From Biscogniauxia marginata (Eukaryota; Ascomycota; Sordariomycetes; Xylariales; Xylariaceae), in contig MU404188.1 of assembly GCA_022695795.1 (NCBI GenBank), positions 33,060-97,059 on the forward strand: a stretch of DNA of 64,000 nt, given 5' to 3'. The stretch's first letter is position 1. Every line of letters begins with the position of its first letter. Shown here in pieces: positions 11,680-23,448 of this stretch. A program made the position numbers and the translations under genes. The notes beneath the pieces were generated by a model. That model made no database searches. It was given only the letters and a program-made list of their open reading frames with translations, and was not told the origin of the DNA.

Positions 11680-12435
11680 TTAGATGTCACGGTCGCCACC
11701 ATCTTTAGAAACAAACACATAGTCAGCAAAACTTCGGGTCTCGGCGCCACTGTGACCAGAGGAGGTGGATGAGGAGTTTTTGACGAGGCCGTATTCACCT
11801 TCGCTGGCTGTGGGAGTCGGAGGCATGTCGCCGCCACGTACTGGTGCTTGTTGGGATTGTTTGGCAGTTCCTGGTCTCGAGGTCTGCAGTGGTCTCTGAG
11901 GGAGACCTTTACCAGCCGACTGGGGTGCCTGGCCAAGTGTGCTGCCGCCCAAACCCTGCTGCGGAGCTTGCGAACCTGCCAAGTTGATCGGTGACTTCTT
12001 GAGCCGCTCCTCCATCTCCTTGATACGGGCCTCAAGAGCCTCGAGTTCCGTCTGTCCAGTTGTGACTTGCTGCTTCCTGCGCACCCACATTCGGCGTCAG
12101 TATCCGCTCAGATGCTTACCGCAACGGCAAAGTGGGCTAGAGGGGCGTCACTGTGTGGGACATACCGCTTGTCCACTTGCTCATCCAGGTCGGCAATGCT
12201 GTTCTCGATTCGGAAAATGTCCATCAGCTCCTGGCTGAATGAACGGGCAACTGTGCTGCACAGCGAAAGAGTTGTTAGCCGGTGTCTGAGTGTTGTCGGC
12301 GACATTGGCACTGCCTAGCACTCATTCGAGGAGAGCGGTGAAACGGTGTGAAGGAAGATGGGGTACGCACGATTGGGGGCGACGGCCATTCGGCTGCCAA
12401 TCACGGTCGAGTTCCTCGTCAGTCGGGTAGCTCAT
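11680..12435 (-). CDS. Small coiled-coil protein, unknown function
   Basis: Three exons, complement(11680..12076, 12166..12255, 12371..12435), 183 aa. Both introns (89 and 115 bp) have clear donors (GTATGT, GTGCGT) and CAG acceptors and keep frame. The N-terminus is short and acidic (MSYPTDEELDRDW). Next comes an amphipathic helix SFSQELMDIFRIEN and a heptad-type coiled coil to about residue 85 (ELEALEARIKEMEERLKKS). The last 95 residues are Gln/Pro/Ser-rich and probably disordered. No catalytic motif, signal peptide or membrane segment. I do not recognise the family; size and layout suit a subunit or adaptor of a larger complex, but that is only inference. It is divergent from the bromodomain gene across a 2.8-kb spacer. 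Confidence 0.75.
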
Positions 12436-15195
12436 TGTGAAGGATTGCTATAAAAGTATAAAGTAGAAGAAACGGAGCGTTGGTGGCAGAGGAGGCGACG
12501 AGCAGAAGAGCCGACGTGGTAGTGAAGAGTGGTGTAGAGGTGTCGGGGTGACTTGGACAGAGAGAGGGAGTGCTGGCGGTTATGGTTATGTAGGTCGGCA
12601 AGGTAGCAGGCTTATTGGAGTTCGACGGTGGGGGACTGGAAGATGGTTTGCAGGAGGAAGCTGGGGGCTATAATTGATTAATGACCTCCGACCGGTCAGA
12701 AAAAAGGGGGGGTCAGCCGAGCTGGTGGACCTCAGTTTCTCCTAAGCACTTGCAGGTACAGGCACACCTTAGTAAAGACGATAAAGTGGCAGTCTTCATA
12801 AAATAATTATGCCCACGAGGACGACAATAGCGTTAGGCGCGTGAGTCAAAGGACAGTTTTAGTCCTAGTTATCAGACCGTTGCTTGACTCGACTGGCCCC
12901 GACGTTGGGTATAAAAAAACCGGGTAGACACAAGGCAGTTGTCTAGTTAGGTAGGTAAGTTTAAAAGACGTTTTCTTATTTACCTACACGCTATCTACCA
13001 GATTAGACACATTGAATTGGATTTCCGCCGGCGGTCGACGATGATCCAAATAAAAAATTTAAACTTTCATCAAGCATAGCGGCATAATAAAATCATTACT
13101 TGTAGCGTCTTATTACTACCCCACTATCCCACCATGTTATCCGGACTCTGCAAGTGTTCTCTACCCAGGTACGCTAGTGTCGGTTAGTATAGGTACGATA
13201 GCTGTCGGTGTAAGTCCAGCTAAACTACTTACACCACGCAGGTACTGTACTTGGTACATACAGTACGTACTACACAAGACCCGGCATAAAATAGCTCTGA
13301 TGAGTTATTGGCAGCAATGCGACAATGTAGCACTGCAGTAGCGCATGAACGGCGTGTCCCCGTCAATATAACCTTCCATCCGTTCCTGACAAAAATGGAA
13401 ATAGACACGAGTTCTCGAGACAAGCTCATTCCCGTCGCTTCGACAGGACTGCATTTTGTGAGAGCTCAGAAAAACCCCCTATTTCTACTGCACTGATTGG
13501 GATGCTGGAGAGTCCATTCTGGGGATAGACCGACCCGTTCATTCCAATTTCAGACCAATAGTCGCCTTACCTGTATCGCGTCTTGACTCTGCATATTACC
13601 TAACTCACATATGCGAAACCTAATAATAGACCGCTCATTTCGAAAAGGCATGGCAATTAATAAAAAATAAAAAAAGCTGAAATATGAACGCCTTCTTCGT
13701 ATTTCAGCTGGATTGACTGCATACATAACTTCCTTATTTTCATGCACCGCGTCCGAGTATTTGAGACAGGTCGCTGGTTATAGGACGCTCTTCGCGACTA
13801 AACAACGTCTGGCTTCAAGCAGTCTTCAATTGAAGTGTGTAAGGATGTTGATCGTATCTCACGTCGTATAACAACGGCTAGATGCCTTCGTTCATAACCC
13901 TTCATCTCCGTCGAACTGTCCTACTACCTACGACCCCTATGACATCAGCTACCACACCTGTGCCTATTCCATACACTATCTTTAATAGTCGCAAGCTTTC
14001 CGTCCGTGATAGATGCCAGCTGATGAGATGGATGTCTTAGATCAGCCACATGCCAATATATCACGTGTCAAGTAGATGCTTTCACGTGCTGGCCTCACTT
14101 ACACCTGAACGGGGAGATGCCCACCTCTTCGAATTGCAGGGTACCTTAGCTTATACTTAGCAACCACAAGAGAAGGGGGTAGGTATCATTTTATTTAGTT
14201 GCGCTAGGCAGTGGTGATATAAATCATCGATACCTAATACCTAAGCATATTCCGTCTAGTGTTGTGGTGACTTGCAAGTTCACCGACAGGAATATTAACG
14301 TAGGTATAAAGTAGGTACTTATTAGTCAATACCTATGCGCAGATGCTGGGGTTGATCTGCGTTGGTTGCGGTGTGCTCGTTTGTTGACGAGAGAAACATT
14401 AGACGCACGCGGGGGCGGTTGATGTATGTGGCTAGCAAGAAATGACTTTCTATTATTGATTGATTACCTGTATATAATTTGAAAACAAAACAGACACATT
14501 GGAAGTCGTGGTACGTATAAAATAGAGAAAAAGAAAGGAGGTATACCTAATTGGAACGCAAGGCACCCGACTCAGCAGGTACCAAGTACTGTATGTATAT
14601 TAGATTAGGTAGGCTACAGGCTAGTAGCGTTAGGCACTTCAGGAGGTACCTAAGATACTCGATCAGGGCAGCGGCTATGCGGCGATAAGGATGATAAGCA
14701 TCGGCCATCCTGCCTGCCCTGCTGCCGTCTGCTCTCCAGAAGCCAGATTTACAACGAACGCTGCACGGATCACCTCCAATGTCGTTTTCAACATGCAGCA
14801 CCCGCCAAAAATTAATTGATCAGATCCATTACCAAACAAACCAACAGTAGAGATAATAATACTCCGTCCGTCCACCACTGTCTTCCCCCGACGCATTCCC
14901 AATCACGTGATCTATCGACAGACGACACCCGACCGAAGAAAAATTTCAACGCGAATAGCTTCATCAAAACGACGCCCTCGTCGTCGCAATTCCGTCCTCC
15001 TACCGGTCGGAGTAGTCTTAATCGACTTCTTTGACCCCCGTCCACCCCTTTAGTACGCGTTTGGCCCGTTGACGCGTGCCTGCAATTGACCCAAATGCCT
15101 AGAGTCTTACTGACCGTGACCAGACCCTGGCGCCGATTCATCTCCTGCAGCGACGTGACGGTCCCCTCGACCACGGCCGAGGTGGATACTGGGGC
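12436..15195. other. Long intergenic spacer between divergent genes
   Basis: 2.76 kb with no supported gene. It holds the upstream regions of the coiled-coil gene (left) and the bromodomain gene (right). Composition is AT-rich with scattered TACCTA/GGTA hexamers (12950, 14220-14330, 14590-14655). Short open frames on both strands lack coding character. Confidence 0.55.
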
Positions 15196-18069
15196 ATGAA
15201 TAATAATCATCATAATACGACAGCCTACACGCCCCTCGAATCGTTGTTCCTTTTCCAATTACTCAGTAGATACGGCTTCGTCAGCGGCAGTTTCCATCGC
15301 ATCTCCGAAGAACTCAAGAGTACACCCCTTGTCTTCGAGCAGGACGGATACGATGCCGGCCGGCTGAGCCCCGAGTCTCTTCAGGAGCTTGCCCTACAGC
15401 TGGTGCGGGAGGAACAGAGACGCGAAGCCGAAGCAAACGCCGATAAAAATGGCGCCGGCCTGTCGCCCAATTCTAGGAAGCGGAAGATTGCGTCTCCCCC
15501 TCTGCCCTCGCTTAAGGAAGCTCAAGAGCAGCCCGAGAAGCTTCCGATACTAGTCGACAGACTTTATTCTCGATTTCGAGAAAATATCGTGAGGGAGATC
15601 AGAGAGGATGAGCGACAAATCGAGGTTCTGCAGCGCGACATTGGCGATATAGAACGAGCAATCGCCCTAGAGAAACGTGTAGATTCCAACAAGAACGGAA
15701 CTCCCATTGTCAGTGAACCGAGGCCTGCCAGGCCGAATGGCCAGACTGCACCTGCGCCTACGCCTACGCCAGTTCCGGTTCCAACCCCGGTGCCAATCCC
15801 ACCCAAGGTCCAAGACCCTGGAAGAAGAGCAGAACAACCGCCTACTCCTCAGCCACCTCCGGACAGGAGAGTGATACAGCCAAGTCCTTCTCCGCTTCCA
15901 CCTGCGAGTCGCCCCCCAGGCGATACACGACAGCCCACGCCAGATAGGAGGTCACAGGAGCCCGGCCGGCCATCAAATGGCGCGACGTCGGTGCTTCAGC
16001 ATCCGCAGGCTGTGCAAGGGTACGGTCCACGTCCACCATCTGCCACGACGCAGCCACCGACTACAGACGGTTTACAGCGGCCGGAGGGATTGCAGAAAGG
16101 CAGAAGTCCAGCTCCAGGGCAACCAAATCAACCACAAACGCCTGCCCTCAAATGGGAGCCTCCATACCAGCCTCCTCATCCATCTTCTCATCAACCACCT
16201 CACCAGACGCCAGTGCCTTCTCCACGCCCTCCGTATAATACAGGAGCCCCTAGGCCTCCGGTATACCCCCCTCAAATTTCGCCCAGCCATCCTCAGAATC
16301 CTCACGGCTACATCAGTGGAAGACAGACGACTGGGCAGTATGCTCAACAGCCTCGATATCCTTCCCAAGGAGCTGGCCCATCCTCTCCCTCCGTCCTCTT
16401 ACCTCCCCAAAATGCAGGCCAGATTCCACCTTCACTTCAATCGTTACCAGTGAATGCGGCTCCTGACGGGGCTGGCCAGTTAGTTCCGCAGCGCCGACCA
16501 CCTTCGGTGCCAGCAGCGAGCTCTCCAAGCCCTAGTGTTCCCCCTAGCGCATTTTCCCATCATCAAGCCCAGAACACACCCACTCAAACACCTGTTCGGC
16601 CACCTGTTGGACTAGCAGCTGCACCTGCAACTGGAACTGGAACTGCCGCAAAACCCCCTGTGCCGGCAACGCAGAGACCTTCAACAGCCAGCCCGGCCCG
16701 GCCTCCCTACCAACAGACACCCCTTCCCTCTACCCCTACAGCTCAACAGCATCAATCACAGGGTCACCTAAGATCCTACAGCTCGCCATACAATCAACAA
16801 GCCCAGTCGCCCTCCGGGACTCTGGATTCGACTCAGCGTCCTCGAGTCCCACCAATACAAACCCCAGTTGCAGCCCCTCATCCAGCACGTCGGCCTTCAC
16901 TACCCACGGTACAAACACCACAAGCAGTCAACGCCCCCTCTCATGTAATTAGGGGGCATGGCACTAAATGGACCTCAACACCAACGCCGGCAACACCACG
17001 AGTGGAGGAGATCAGTGGTTATTTTGAGAATCAGAGTCCGGCTTATGAACCTATCAGCCCTCCTTTTCGACCCGCTCAATTACCAAAGACCTCACCTGGA
17101 CAAGGTGGAAAGAAGGATATCCGGAAGAGTATCCAAAAGCTTGACATTGCGGTCACCAAAGCTAATACCAGACCAGCACGTAGTGCACAGGGCTCGGCAC
17201 CTACCCCGCAGGCCGAGGAATTCTTAGCTGATCAAGAGCTATCGGGACGCCCTATCAAGAATGAAGTTGCTACCCCTCAGGCATTTGAAGAAGCTGGTGA
17301 CACGACAGCAGATGAGAGCGTGCATAGCCGTCAGCAAGCGGCAGTGAACAACCTACCTACTAAGCGCAAGCGTCAAGAAAGTCCTTTGAGTCGAGCTCCG
17401 CCAGCCCCTGCAACTCATGTCCTGTGGACACGCTCGTTCAACAAGATTAGTATGGCAGCCTTAGATCAAATAATCGGCCATCGCCATGCCAATATGTTTG
17501 CACAACCCCTGAAACCGAGAGATGCGCCAGGTTATCATGATTACGTGCTCCGGCCGCAAGATCTTAAAGGTATTCAGAAAGCGATCACGGCGGGATCAAA
17601 AGCGGCGGCGGCGGCAGTTGCCACTATGGCCGATGTAGAACCGAATGCTCCGGCCGTTTGGCTACCGATATCTGTGGATCTGGTTCCCCCACGAGGTATA
17701 ATCAACATCGCACAGCTGGAACGAGAGCTTGATCACATGTTTGCGAACGCTATCATGTACAACCCAGATCCGCAGCGTGGGCTAGGGCCGTCCTTCCTAA
17801 GGAGTCATCAAGCCAATACTGAAGGTGACGATAAAGACACGCGTAACTATCAATTTGACGAGAACGGGGTGGTCAAGGAAACACGCAATATGTTTAGAGA
17901 AGTCGAAAAGCTCCTAAGTGACCTCCGCAGCGAGGTGGTTCCCCGGGCGCAACCACCCGCTGGTGCAATAAGCCGCAGTATGAGCGCTACTGGTGGTGAA
18001 GCAAGCACGGCGGAAGACGATGCCGAAGAGCAAGCAGGTGACGCTAAGAGACGAAGAATAAGAGGATAG
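15196..18069 (+). CDS. BRD8/Bdc1-like bromodomain protein, probable NuA4 subunit
   Basis: Single-exon protein of 957 aa. The C-terminal bromodomain (about residues 740-911) resembles BRD8 of human TIP60 and Bdc1 of fission-yeast NuA4: it has the BRD8-type run HRHANMFAQPLKPRDAPGYH, then VLRPQDLKGIQKAI, and the acetyl-lysine-binding Asn in AIMYNPD. The N-terminus (TPLESLFLFQLLSRYG) and a helical region (about 120-160) are also BRD8-like. The middle 450 residues are Pro/Gln/Ser-rich and surely disordered. A Lys/Arg patch (RKRKI) near residue 95 and a basic C-terminus (KRRRIRG) fit nuclear location. Expected role: reading acetylated histones within the NuA4 acetyltransferase complex. ATG 15196 is the first start in frame with good protein character; its context is unremarkable. 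Confidence 0.85.
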   Translation: MNNNHHNTTAYTPLESLFLFQLLSRYGFVSGSFHRISEELKSTPLVFEQDGYDAGRLSPESLQELALQLVREEQRREAEANADKNGAGLSPNSRKRKIASPPLPSLKEAQEQPEKLPILVDRLYSRFRENIVREIREDERQIEVLQRDIGDIERAIALEKRVDSNKNGTPIVSEPRPARPNGQTAPAPTPTPVPVPTPVPIPPKVQDPGRRAEQPPTPQPPPDRRVIQPSPSPLPPASRPPGDTRQPTPDRRSQEPGRPSNGATSVLQHPQAVQGYGPRPPSATTQPPTTDGLQRPEGLQKGRSPAPGQPNQPQTPALKWEPPYQPPHPSSHQPPHQTPVPSPRPPYNTGAPRPPVYPPQISPSHPQNPHGYISGRQTTGQYAQQPRYPSQGAGPSSPSVLLPPQNAGQIPPSLQSLPVNAAPDGAGQLVPQRRPPSVPAASSPSPSVPPSAFSHHQAQNTPTQTPVRPPVGLAAAPATGTGTAAKPPVPATQRPSTASPARPPYQQTPLPSTPTAQQHQSQGHLRSYSSPYNQQAQSPSGTLDSTQRPRVPPIQTPVAAPHPARRPSLPTVQTPQAVNAPSHVIRGHGTKWTSTPTPATPRVEEISGYFENQSPAYEPISPPFRPAQLPKTSPGQGGKKDIRKSIQKLDIAVTKANTRPARSAQGSAPTPQAEEFLADQELSGRPIKNEVATPQAFEEAGDTTADESVHSRQQAAVNNLPTKRKRQESPLSRAPPAPATHVLWTRSFNKISMAALDQIIGHRHANMFAQPLKPRDAPGYHDYVLRPQDLKGIQKAITAGSKAAAAAVATMADVEPNAPAVWLPISVDLVPPRGIINIAQLERELDHMFANAIMYNPDPQRGLGPSFLRSHQANTEGDDKDTRNYQFDENGVVKETRNMFREVEKLLSDLRSEVVPRAQPPAGAISRSMSATGGEASTAEDDAEEQAGDAKRRRIRG

Positions 18070-20628
18070 GATTCTCAAATCAGACGCCGAGGCCTACGAT
18101 ATAGGACACAGCTCTAGCTGGAAGTTTGTTTAGTAGCTTATCCAGCATGAGAATACGGCCGTTTAATTGTATACCTATTGTCGATAGCAATAAATATGAC
18201 GCATGCCTTGAATGACCCCTTCAGATGATTTTCCTCGCCGCAAGGTCCCTTGTCGTTTTCCGAGTTCATGAAGTTTTCTAGCATTAAGAGAGATTTTCCA
18301 TGTTGAATTCTTCACTCAGCTGAAGGGCGCACACACTTAAGGGGATTAATTCCGCATGAAAGAAAAAACAAATGGTAAGAAAAATTAAATTCGAAGGGGG
18401 TTAGGGTTAGGCTTGTAGTTTGTCTCAAGGAGACTTGAAATGGCGAATCTAAGCTAACATTAACAGTGTTAATTATAAGAAGTGTTATCTTTATTATTAA
18501 TAGCTTCAAATTGCTCTTTATATAGGTATATAATTATAAACTAGATAGTTTTACTAGCTTTATATTAAAATTTGTTGATTATAAGGATTTTAAAGTTATT
18601 ATATAGTCTTGAACGGCCTCTTATATATAGACCTGAGCACTTGTCTTTAACTTGGACTCTTTTAAAATACACATCTTATCTTATCTCTATTTAAAGCTGA
18701 GTGACAACCTACCTAGTTTCTACCGTGCTCTCGAACCTTTGCTTGACTAACTAATTAACTACGCATTTGAGCTGAGTTTGCCGTGTCTAATGATTATATT
18801 CACGGAGGTGAGGCCAAATACATATATTCGCAGTATGACCCTATTGTGCGCCATGGTGTTCGCAGCGTTAGCGTAAGCGACCCGAAAGTCATCAATGTGG
18901 TTTTAGTCGGGGCCGTGGCCGGCGGGATTTGCCTCGGTCAGAATATTGATTGTTGTTATGCAGATGAAGAAGGTTACTGCCGCACCAGTTGCGAAGTACG
19001 ACGTAAGATTGAGGGAGAAGTTCGCGTCGACTGGTTTCAAGAGTTTTCTATTCTGACGAGATTCGGTCGCCGCGCGCGCGTCTATAGTTAGTTGACTCTG
19101 GTCCTCCCCGGCGACCCCGTCGAGGCGGACTTCTCGCCCGCCGTCGCTTGCTTGAGGCGGTTATCTGTCCGGTGCCGACCCAGGCGGCTTTATGAGTATT
19201 TATATATACTCTCGAGTTTCTTTACTTTGAGCAGGTTATACTACTATCGTAGCTAACCCCTATCCAGCCTGCCAAGTATCCCCGCAACCCGATAGCCGAG
19301 AGAAAGCCGAATCCCGGGTTCTCTGCTGTATTTAGTATGGGTGCAACGGTCGCTAGTTATCTCTCATTTGTTATTTGAATGGGTTATCCTTAGATGCAAC
19401 ATATACATAGGGGGCGGGGCGTAGAAGTTTGTCGTATATTTAAACCCTCCTCCCCCCCCCCCCCGGGGACGTTTAATAATGGCTTGTGAAATAGGGGTTC
19501 TAGTGGGAAATTGCGTAATTGGATAGGTATTGATGTTGCGCCAACCCATTCTAGATTGCGTCGCTTGAGACGGAAGTTGATTCATGGTTGTTTAGGTACG
19601 TGATAACTCGAATTTATGTTGTTATAGAGCACTGGGACCTACTACAGATTATCGTGGCTCTTAGTGAGCAACGGGATTCCTCTATAGGTACCTAGTATCA
19701 CGGAGCATCAGTCTTCCTTACCAAGCACACTTTCTACTCAATCGCCAATGATTGTATTTACCTGTGAAGGTAATCGTTGTGATCAATATCTGTATATCTA
19801 CCTACCTAGGTGAGTTACATAGATATCAAGAGTGATGTACCTAGTTTAGAAGAGTATCAGGAGATGACCGACGGCGATCTTATCACTCACTTGTAATCCC
19901 ATTTCTGCGGCCAACATCTAGCCTACAATAGTATAAATTTACGATTGTATAGAAAAGAAAGAATTCGAACACGGTACAGGGTTCGGCTGTCTCGAGATAA
20001 TAGCCTAGCAAGCTGAAGTATGCCTAGATAGTGAAGTTGACGAGCTTTGGGAACATGGTGCATGTTCTATTTTATCTACACGGACATGTCTATTAAAGAG
20101 TCCTCAATTAAATTGTGACAGTAACTATAGATAGGTAGGTACCTAAGTAGGTATCATATAAGAACTATAACACAAGACTCCAATAATTCCTACCCTGATT
20201 TGTGCCTACATAACCTATAATTCTTTTGTAGGTAGGTATATAAGAATGATATCCCTTTTGACACGGTAAAATCTTAACGAGAGAAAGATCAAAAGTTGCA
20301 CGTGACCGTATTTTCTCTATGTAGTGAGTTTCCAGGGGCCAGGAATTTGGGATTTCTAAGACCAGATCTTTCTTCGAATCCTTAAGGATAGGTAGTTATG
20401 GAACTGCCGAATACCCTACTGACTCCGATAACAAATGATTCCCGGGTCCCTCGGCACCTGGGTGTCATTATAGCGGGTATAAAGCTCGTCCTTACATGCA
20501 TTCCCCGCATCACGCTATAGGTGTGGTGTAAGCACACCAGATCGTCCCTTCATAAACTTGTCTTGCCATTCTTTGCCTGAACATCGCATTTAAAATCCTG
20601 GCCGAATAAGATCTCGTGTATCGCAAAG
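18070..20628. other. AT-rich spacer with a GC-richer island
   Basis: 18465-18680 is strongly AT-rich. A telomere-like TTAGGGTTAGG lies at 18401-18411. A GC-richer island (18785-19200) carries a 102-codon open frame starting with GTG that I do not accept as a gene. TACCTA hexamers cluster at 19796-19812 and 20122-20155. The last part is the promoter of the hydrolase gene. Confidence 0.5.
20478..20483 (+). promoter_or_regulatory. Candidate TATA box of the hydrolase gene
   Basis: TATAAA about 145 bp before the hydrolase ATG, in a GC-richer local context. Position suits a fungal core promoter with an approximately 100-nt leader; the assignment is inference. Confidence 0.4.
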
Positions 20629-21579
20629 ATGGATCAACTGCCACCGTTAGGCCGCTACATACAGGAGGTCCTGCTGCCCACGTTCGGCATATACGAGAAG
20701 CTCCTGACGGCGAAGGAGAAGGAAATCAAGTCGACCCGGCGCGAGACGCACAAGTATGGCCCAAATCCGAGGCAGTTGCTTGATGTCTACTACCCAAGTG
20801 AGGCTCCTACCGCACCATTCGTCGCGAAGCCAGTTCTCGTCTTTCTCTACGGCGGTGGCTTCGTAGGAGGCGATCGGGTAAACCAGACGTACGCCAACGG
20901 TCTCATATTCGCTAACATCGGCCACTTCTTTGCGTCGCGCTTCGGCTTCACAGTCGTCATACCGGACTACCGCTTGCTATCCCACGGGGCGAAGTATCCC
21001 TCCGGTGGCGAGGACGTGAAACTGGTCGTCGACTGGATCACGGAGACCCTGGCGCGGCAGGAAGGCTACGCGGCGATCGACCTGTTTCTACTGGGAAACT
21101 CGGCTGGCGGCGCTCACGTGGCTACGTACTTGCTCGAACCCCAATTTGCAAAGCCCAGGGAGACGGTCTTAGCCGAGGAAAGGAAAGGGGGTGGTGTGTT
21201 GCTGAGGGGCACGCTCTTGCTTGGGACGCCGCTGCATTGGGGAAAGGAAGACAATGAGGTCCTGAGGGCATATTTCGGTGAGGGGAAGATCTATGAAAAC
21301 TCACCATTGGGACTACTGCAAAGGTCGAAGAAGGAGGCTTCCGGCCCGAACTTGCCGGGGGTCAAGATAGTTACGATCTTGAGCGAGTTGGATCCCGAAT
21401 TTATCGGTCAATCAGCAAATGAATTCAAAGAGGCATGGCCGGGTTCCGACATTGAGGTAATAGTGATCAAAGGCCATAACCACATAAGTCCTCAGCTTGG
21501 ACTCGGCACTGGGATCGAGCGCGAGGAGGCTTGGGGAGTGCAGGTTGTTGAATTCTGCAAGTTGCGCGCGACTCTCTGA
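20629..21579 (+). CDS. Alpha/beta hydrolase (hormone-sensitive-lipase-like esterase)
   Basis: Single-exon protein of 316 aa, a serine hydrolase that should cleave ester bonds of a small or lipid-like substrate. The oxyanion-hole strand is LVFLYGGGFVGG (a Tyr replaces the usual His of HGGG). The nucleophile elbow is GNSAGG with Ser158. The catalytic His is probably His283 or His285 in GHNHIS near the C-terminus, and the acid may be an Asp in SELDPEF. A D-Y-R-L motif after the second strand (VIPDYRLL) is typical of the HSL group. No signal peptide, so probably intracellular. There is no neighbouring biosynthetic partner; it sits at the edge of the relic-rich segment. The physiological substrate cannot be told from sequence. 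Confidence 0.85.
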   Translation: MDQLPPLGRYIQEVLLPTFGIYEKLLTAKEKEIKSTRRETHKYGPNPRQLLDVYYPSEAPTAPFVAKPVLVFLYGGGFVGGDRVNQTYANGLIFANIGHFFASRFGFTVVIPDYRLLSHGAKYPSGGEDVKLVVDWITETLARQEGYAAIDLFLLGNSAGGAHVATYLLEPQFAKPRETVLAEERKGGGVLLRGTLLLGTPLHWGKEDNEVLRAYFGEGKIYENSPLGLLQRSKKEASGPNLPGVKIVTILSELDPEFIGQSANEFKEAWPGSDIEVIVIKGHNHISPQLGLGTGIEREEAWGVQVVEFCKLRATL

Positions 21580-21813
21580 GTTGAGGGAAACCTCCTTTCT
21601 TAGAACCCTCCAGGTTGCGTTTTAATCAGAAAGTTTTTGATAAGAAGGCATCGTCAAGAGTGCAGCTCCTATTAAAAGAATCCCTATGTCCTTAAGACGG
21701 ATATTACTTACGCACAATTCAGATCAGAATGTCTAATCATGTTCCTGCATTTCTTCGCGTAATATATCGCAACCTGGGGCGAAATTAGCTAATGAGCGAC
21801 AAGGTGGTTCCAT

Positions 21814-22760
21814 ATGGTTGAGGAAGAAAAGGGTGTTAGCATATACGGAGTACTCAAAGTACTAGAGACTGAAGCTCAGCTTGAATTCGTTTTTGTTTGC
21901 ACTTTAGGTAGGTATGAATTGAGATTTTGGGGCTCGCGATCCTTATTTTCGACCTTTGGAAGTTTGACCTGGTATTTTGTAGTCCGAATGTCCGGTTGCT
22001 CACGGATCTTCTATATTGTGAACCGCTCTCTTACACTTGGGGCCGCCCCGGATGAATGGACTCCTATTCAGCTTCATGATGAGTTCGAGTTGACAGGAAA
22101 TCTCGCCACTACGTTGCGCTATCTGCGTTACCGAGATCAGCCATGAGCCCTCTGGGTGAACTTTGCGTGCATCGACCAACACAATACCCCGGAACCGATT
22201 TCATGGAGACATTTCTTTTTTTTTGGCGAACTGTTAATGTTTAGCATGTTCGGAAGATGACGCATTTCCCCGCCACACCCAGTGTCGAGTCGAGTGTAGA
22301 CGGACACATATTTCTATAAAATTTCGAACGAGTTTAATGACCCCTGCTTTTGCTCGTAGCAAAAAGACCATATCTAGGTATAAGTACGCTGCTCGCGCGC
22401 TTGGGCTAATATGGAGTGGCTACGTCAACGAATGACACATTCCGTGCTGTGACGATTGTCATCATCCTGAAGGAGCAAAACTCGAAGATCATCTCATAAG
22501 TAGGCGAGTGGCCAAAATTGTGCGCATCCTTCAACTGCTTGTGGGGGCGAATAATTGAGGATCAACAGCCGCAAAAGGCCTGGAAACCTGTCAAGTTTTC
22601 TTTCAAAGGCAATTTCCCCTTTGGAGGCCTCGACGTCTTGAGATTGCGCGGTTTGCAGATGGACGCTGTTGAACCGATGTCACAGACTATCCACCTAATA
22701 TACGTAGGCGACTGGAAAGCCCGGCAGCCTGATACGAGATTGGTTCTCTTATTTGGATGA
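21814..22760 (+). pseudogene. Decayed HET-domain (heterokaryon incompatibility) gene
   Basis: Two separated stretches carry HET (PF06985-like) character. From about 22010 the frame reads NRSLTLGAAPDEWTPIQL, then NLATTLRYLRYRDQP, then a TGA at 22144-22146, then ALWVNFACIDQHN, which is the core HET signature (LWVDAxCINQ) continuing in the same frame. The TGA therefore replaces one codon inside the conserved run. After about 22200 the similarity is lost. A second frame at 22518-22760 (DVLRLRGLQMDAVEPMSQTI) resembles the segment that follows the HET domain in many fungal proteins, so a large part between the two is missing or scrambled. HET proteins act in non-self recognition and cell death; this copy cannot make a full protein. 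Homology of the second part is less sure than the first. Confidence 0.6.
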
Positions 22761-23448
22761 TGTTGGTTAAGGAACCACGTCACTGAGATACCACGATCTA
22801 CTCAAACTCCGCCTAGGTGATATCGAGAGCCAAGCGAAGTCGAGGGAAATGAGCATGTAGAACCCCGTGTGTCCGGCGTACGCGCATAGTACCATCGATG
22901 CTTTATTCACTGTACGATCACTTGAATATCTCGTTAGAATGATCTAGGTTTCTAATTAAAATTTTTATATGTTTAACCCTCAGCTATATCATTTATAACA
23001 ATATAAAGGTACATCTTAATTTATCCTTATTTCTTGTCCTTTAACCTCTTATGTCTCATTAGGGCGGTTAAACGTAATTAAAGTTATTAACATACTAGTC
23101 GATATAAACATCTATATTTCTAGACGAAATTAGTCACTTTAGCCCTAAATATTTTAAGTAAATGACAGGAGAAAGGGGTAAGTTCATCGGTCTTCCTAAT
23201 TGCCTTGACTCCTTTTCTTATAGTATCGTACATGACTAAATCCAACGCCAGCTTCCTACTTGTAATTTCTTTCCTAGTCCTTTCTCGTAGTATAGTACAT
23301 GGCCGATTGTGACTTTTCCATCGTCTATGACAAATCTCTAGTCGAAATGTTCCCAGTTGACTTGCCAGGCGTATGAGTACATATTTTCTTGGCTGTAACG
23401 TGAATTCGAAAGTGCGTGTCGAATAATTCCTGCACGTTTGTGATTTAT
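22761..23448. other. AT-rich spacer with a short diverged direct repeat
   Basis: No gene seen. Two copies of a roughly 28-bp motif (about 23207-23236 and 23276-23302, both containing TAGTAT-GTACATG) lie 70 bp apart and differ by several changes. The rest is AT-rich. Confidence 0.5.

Noticed and set aside
16072..16368. Frames antisense to the bromodomain gene
   Set aside because: Shadow of the Pro/Gln-rich region of the sense frame.
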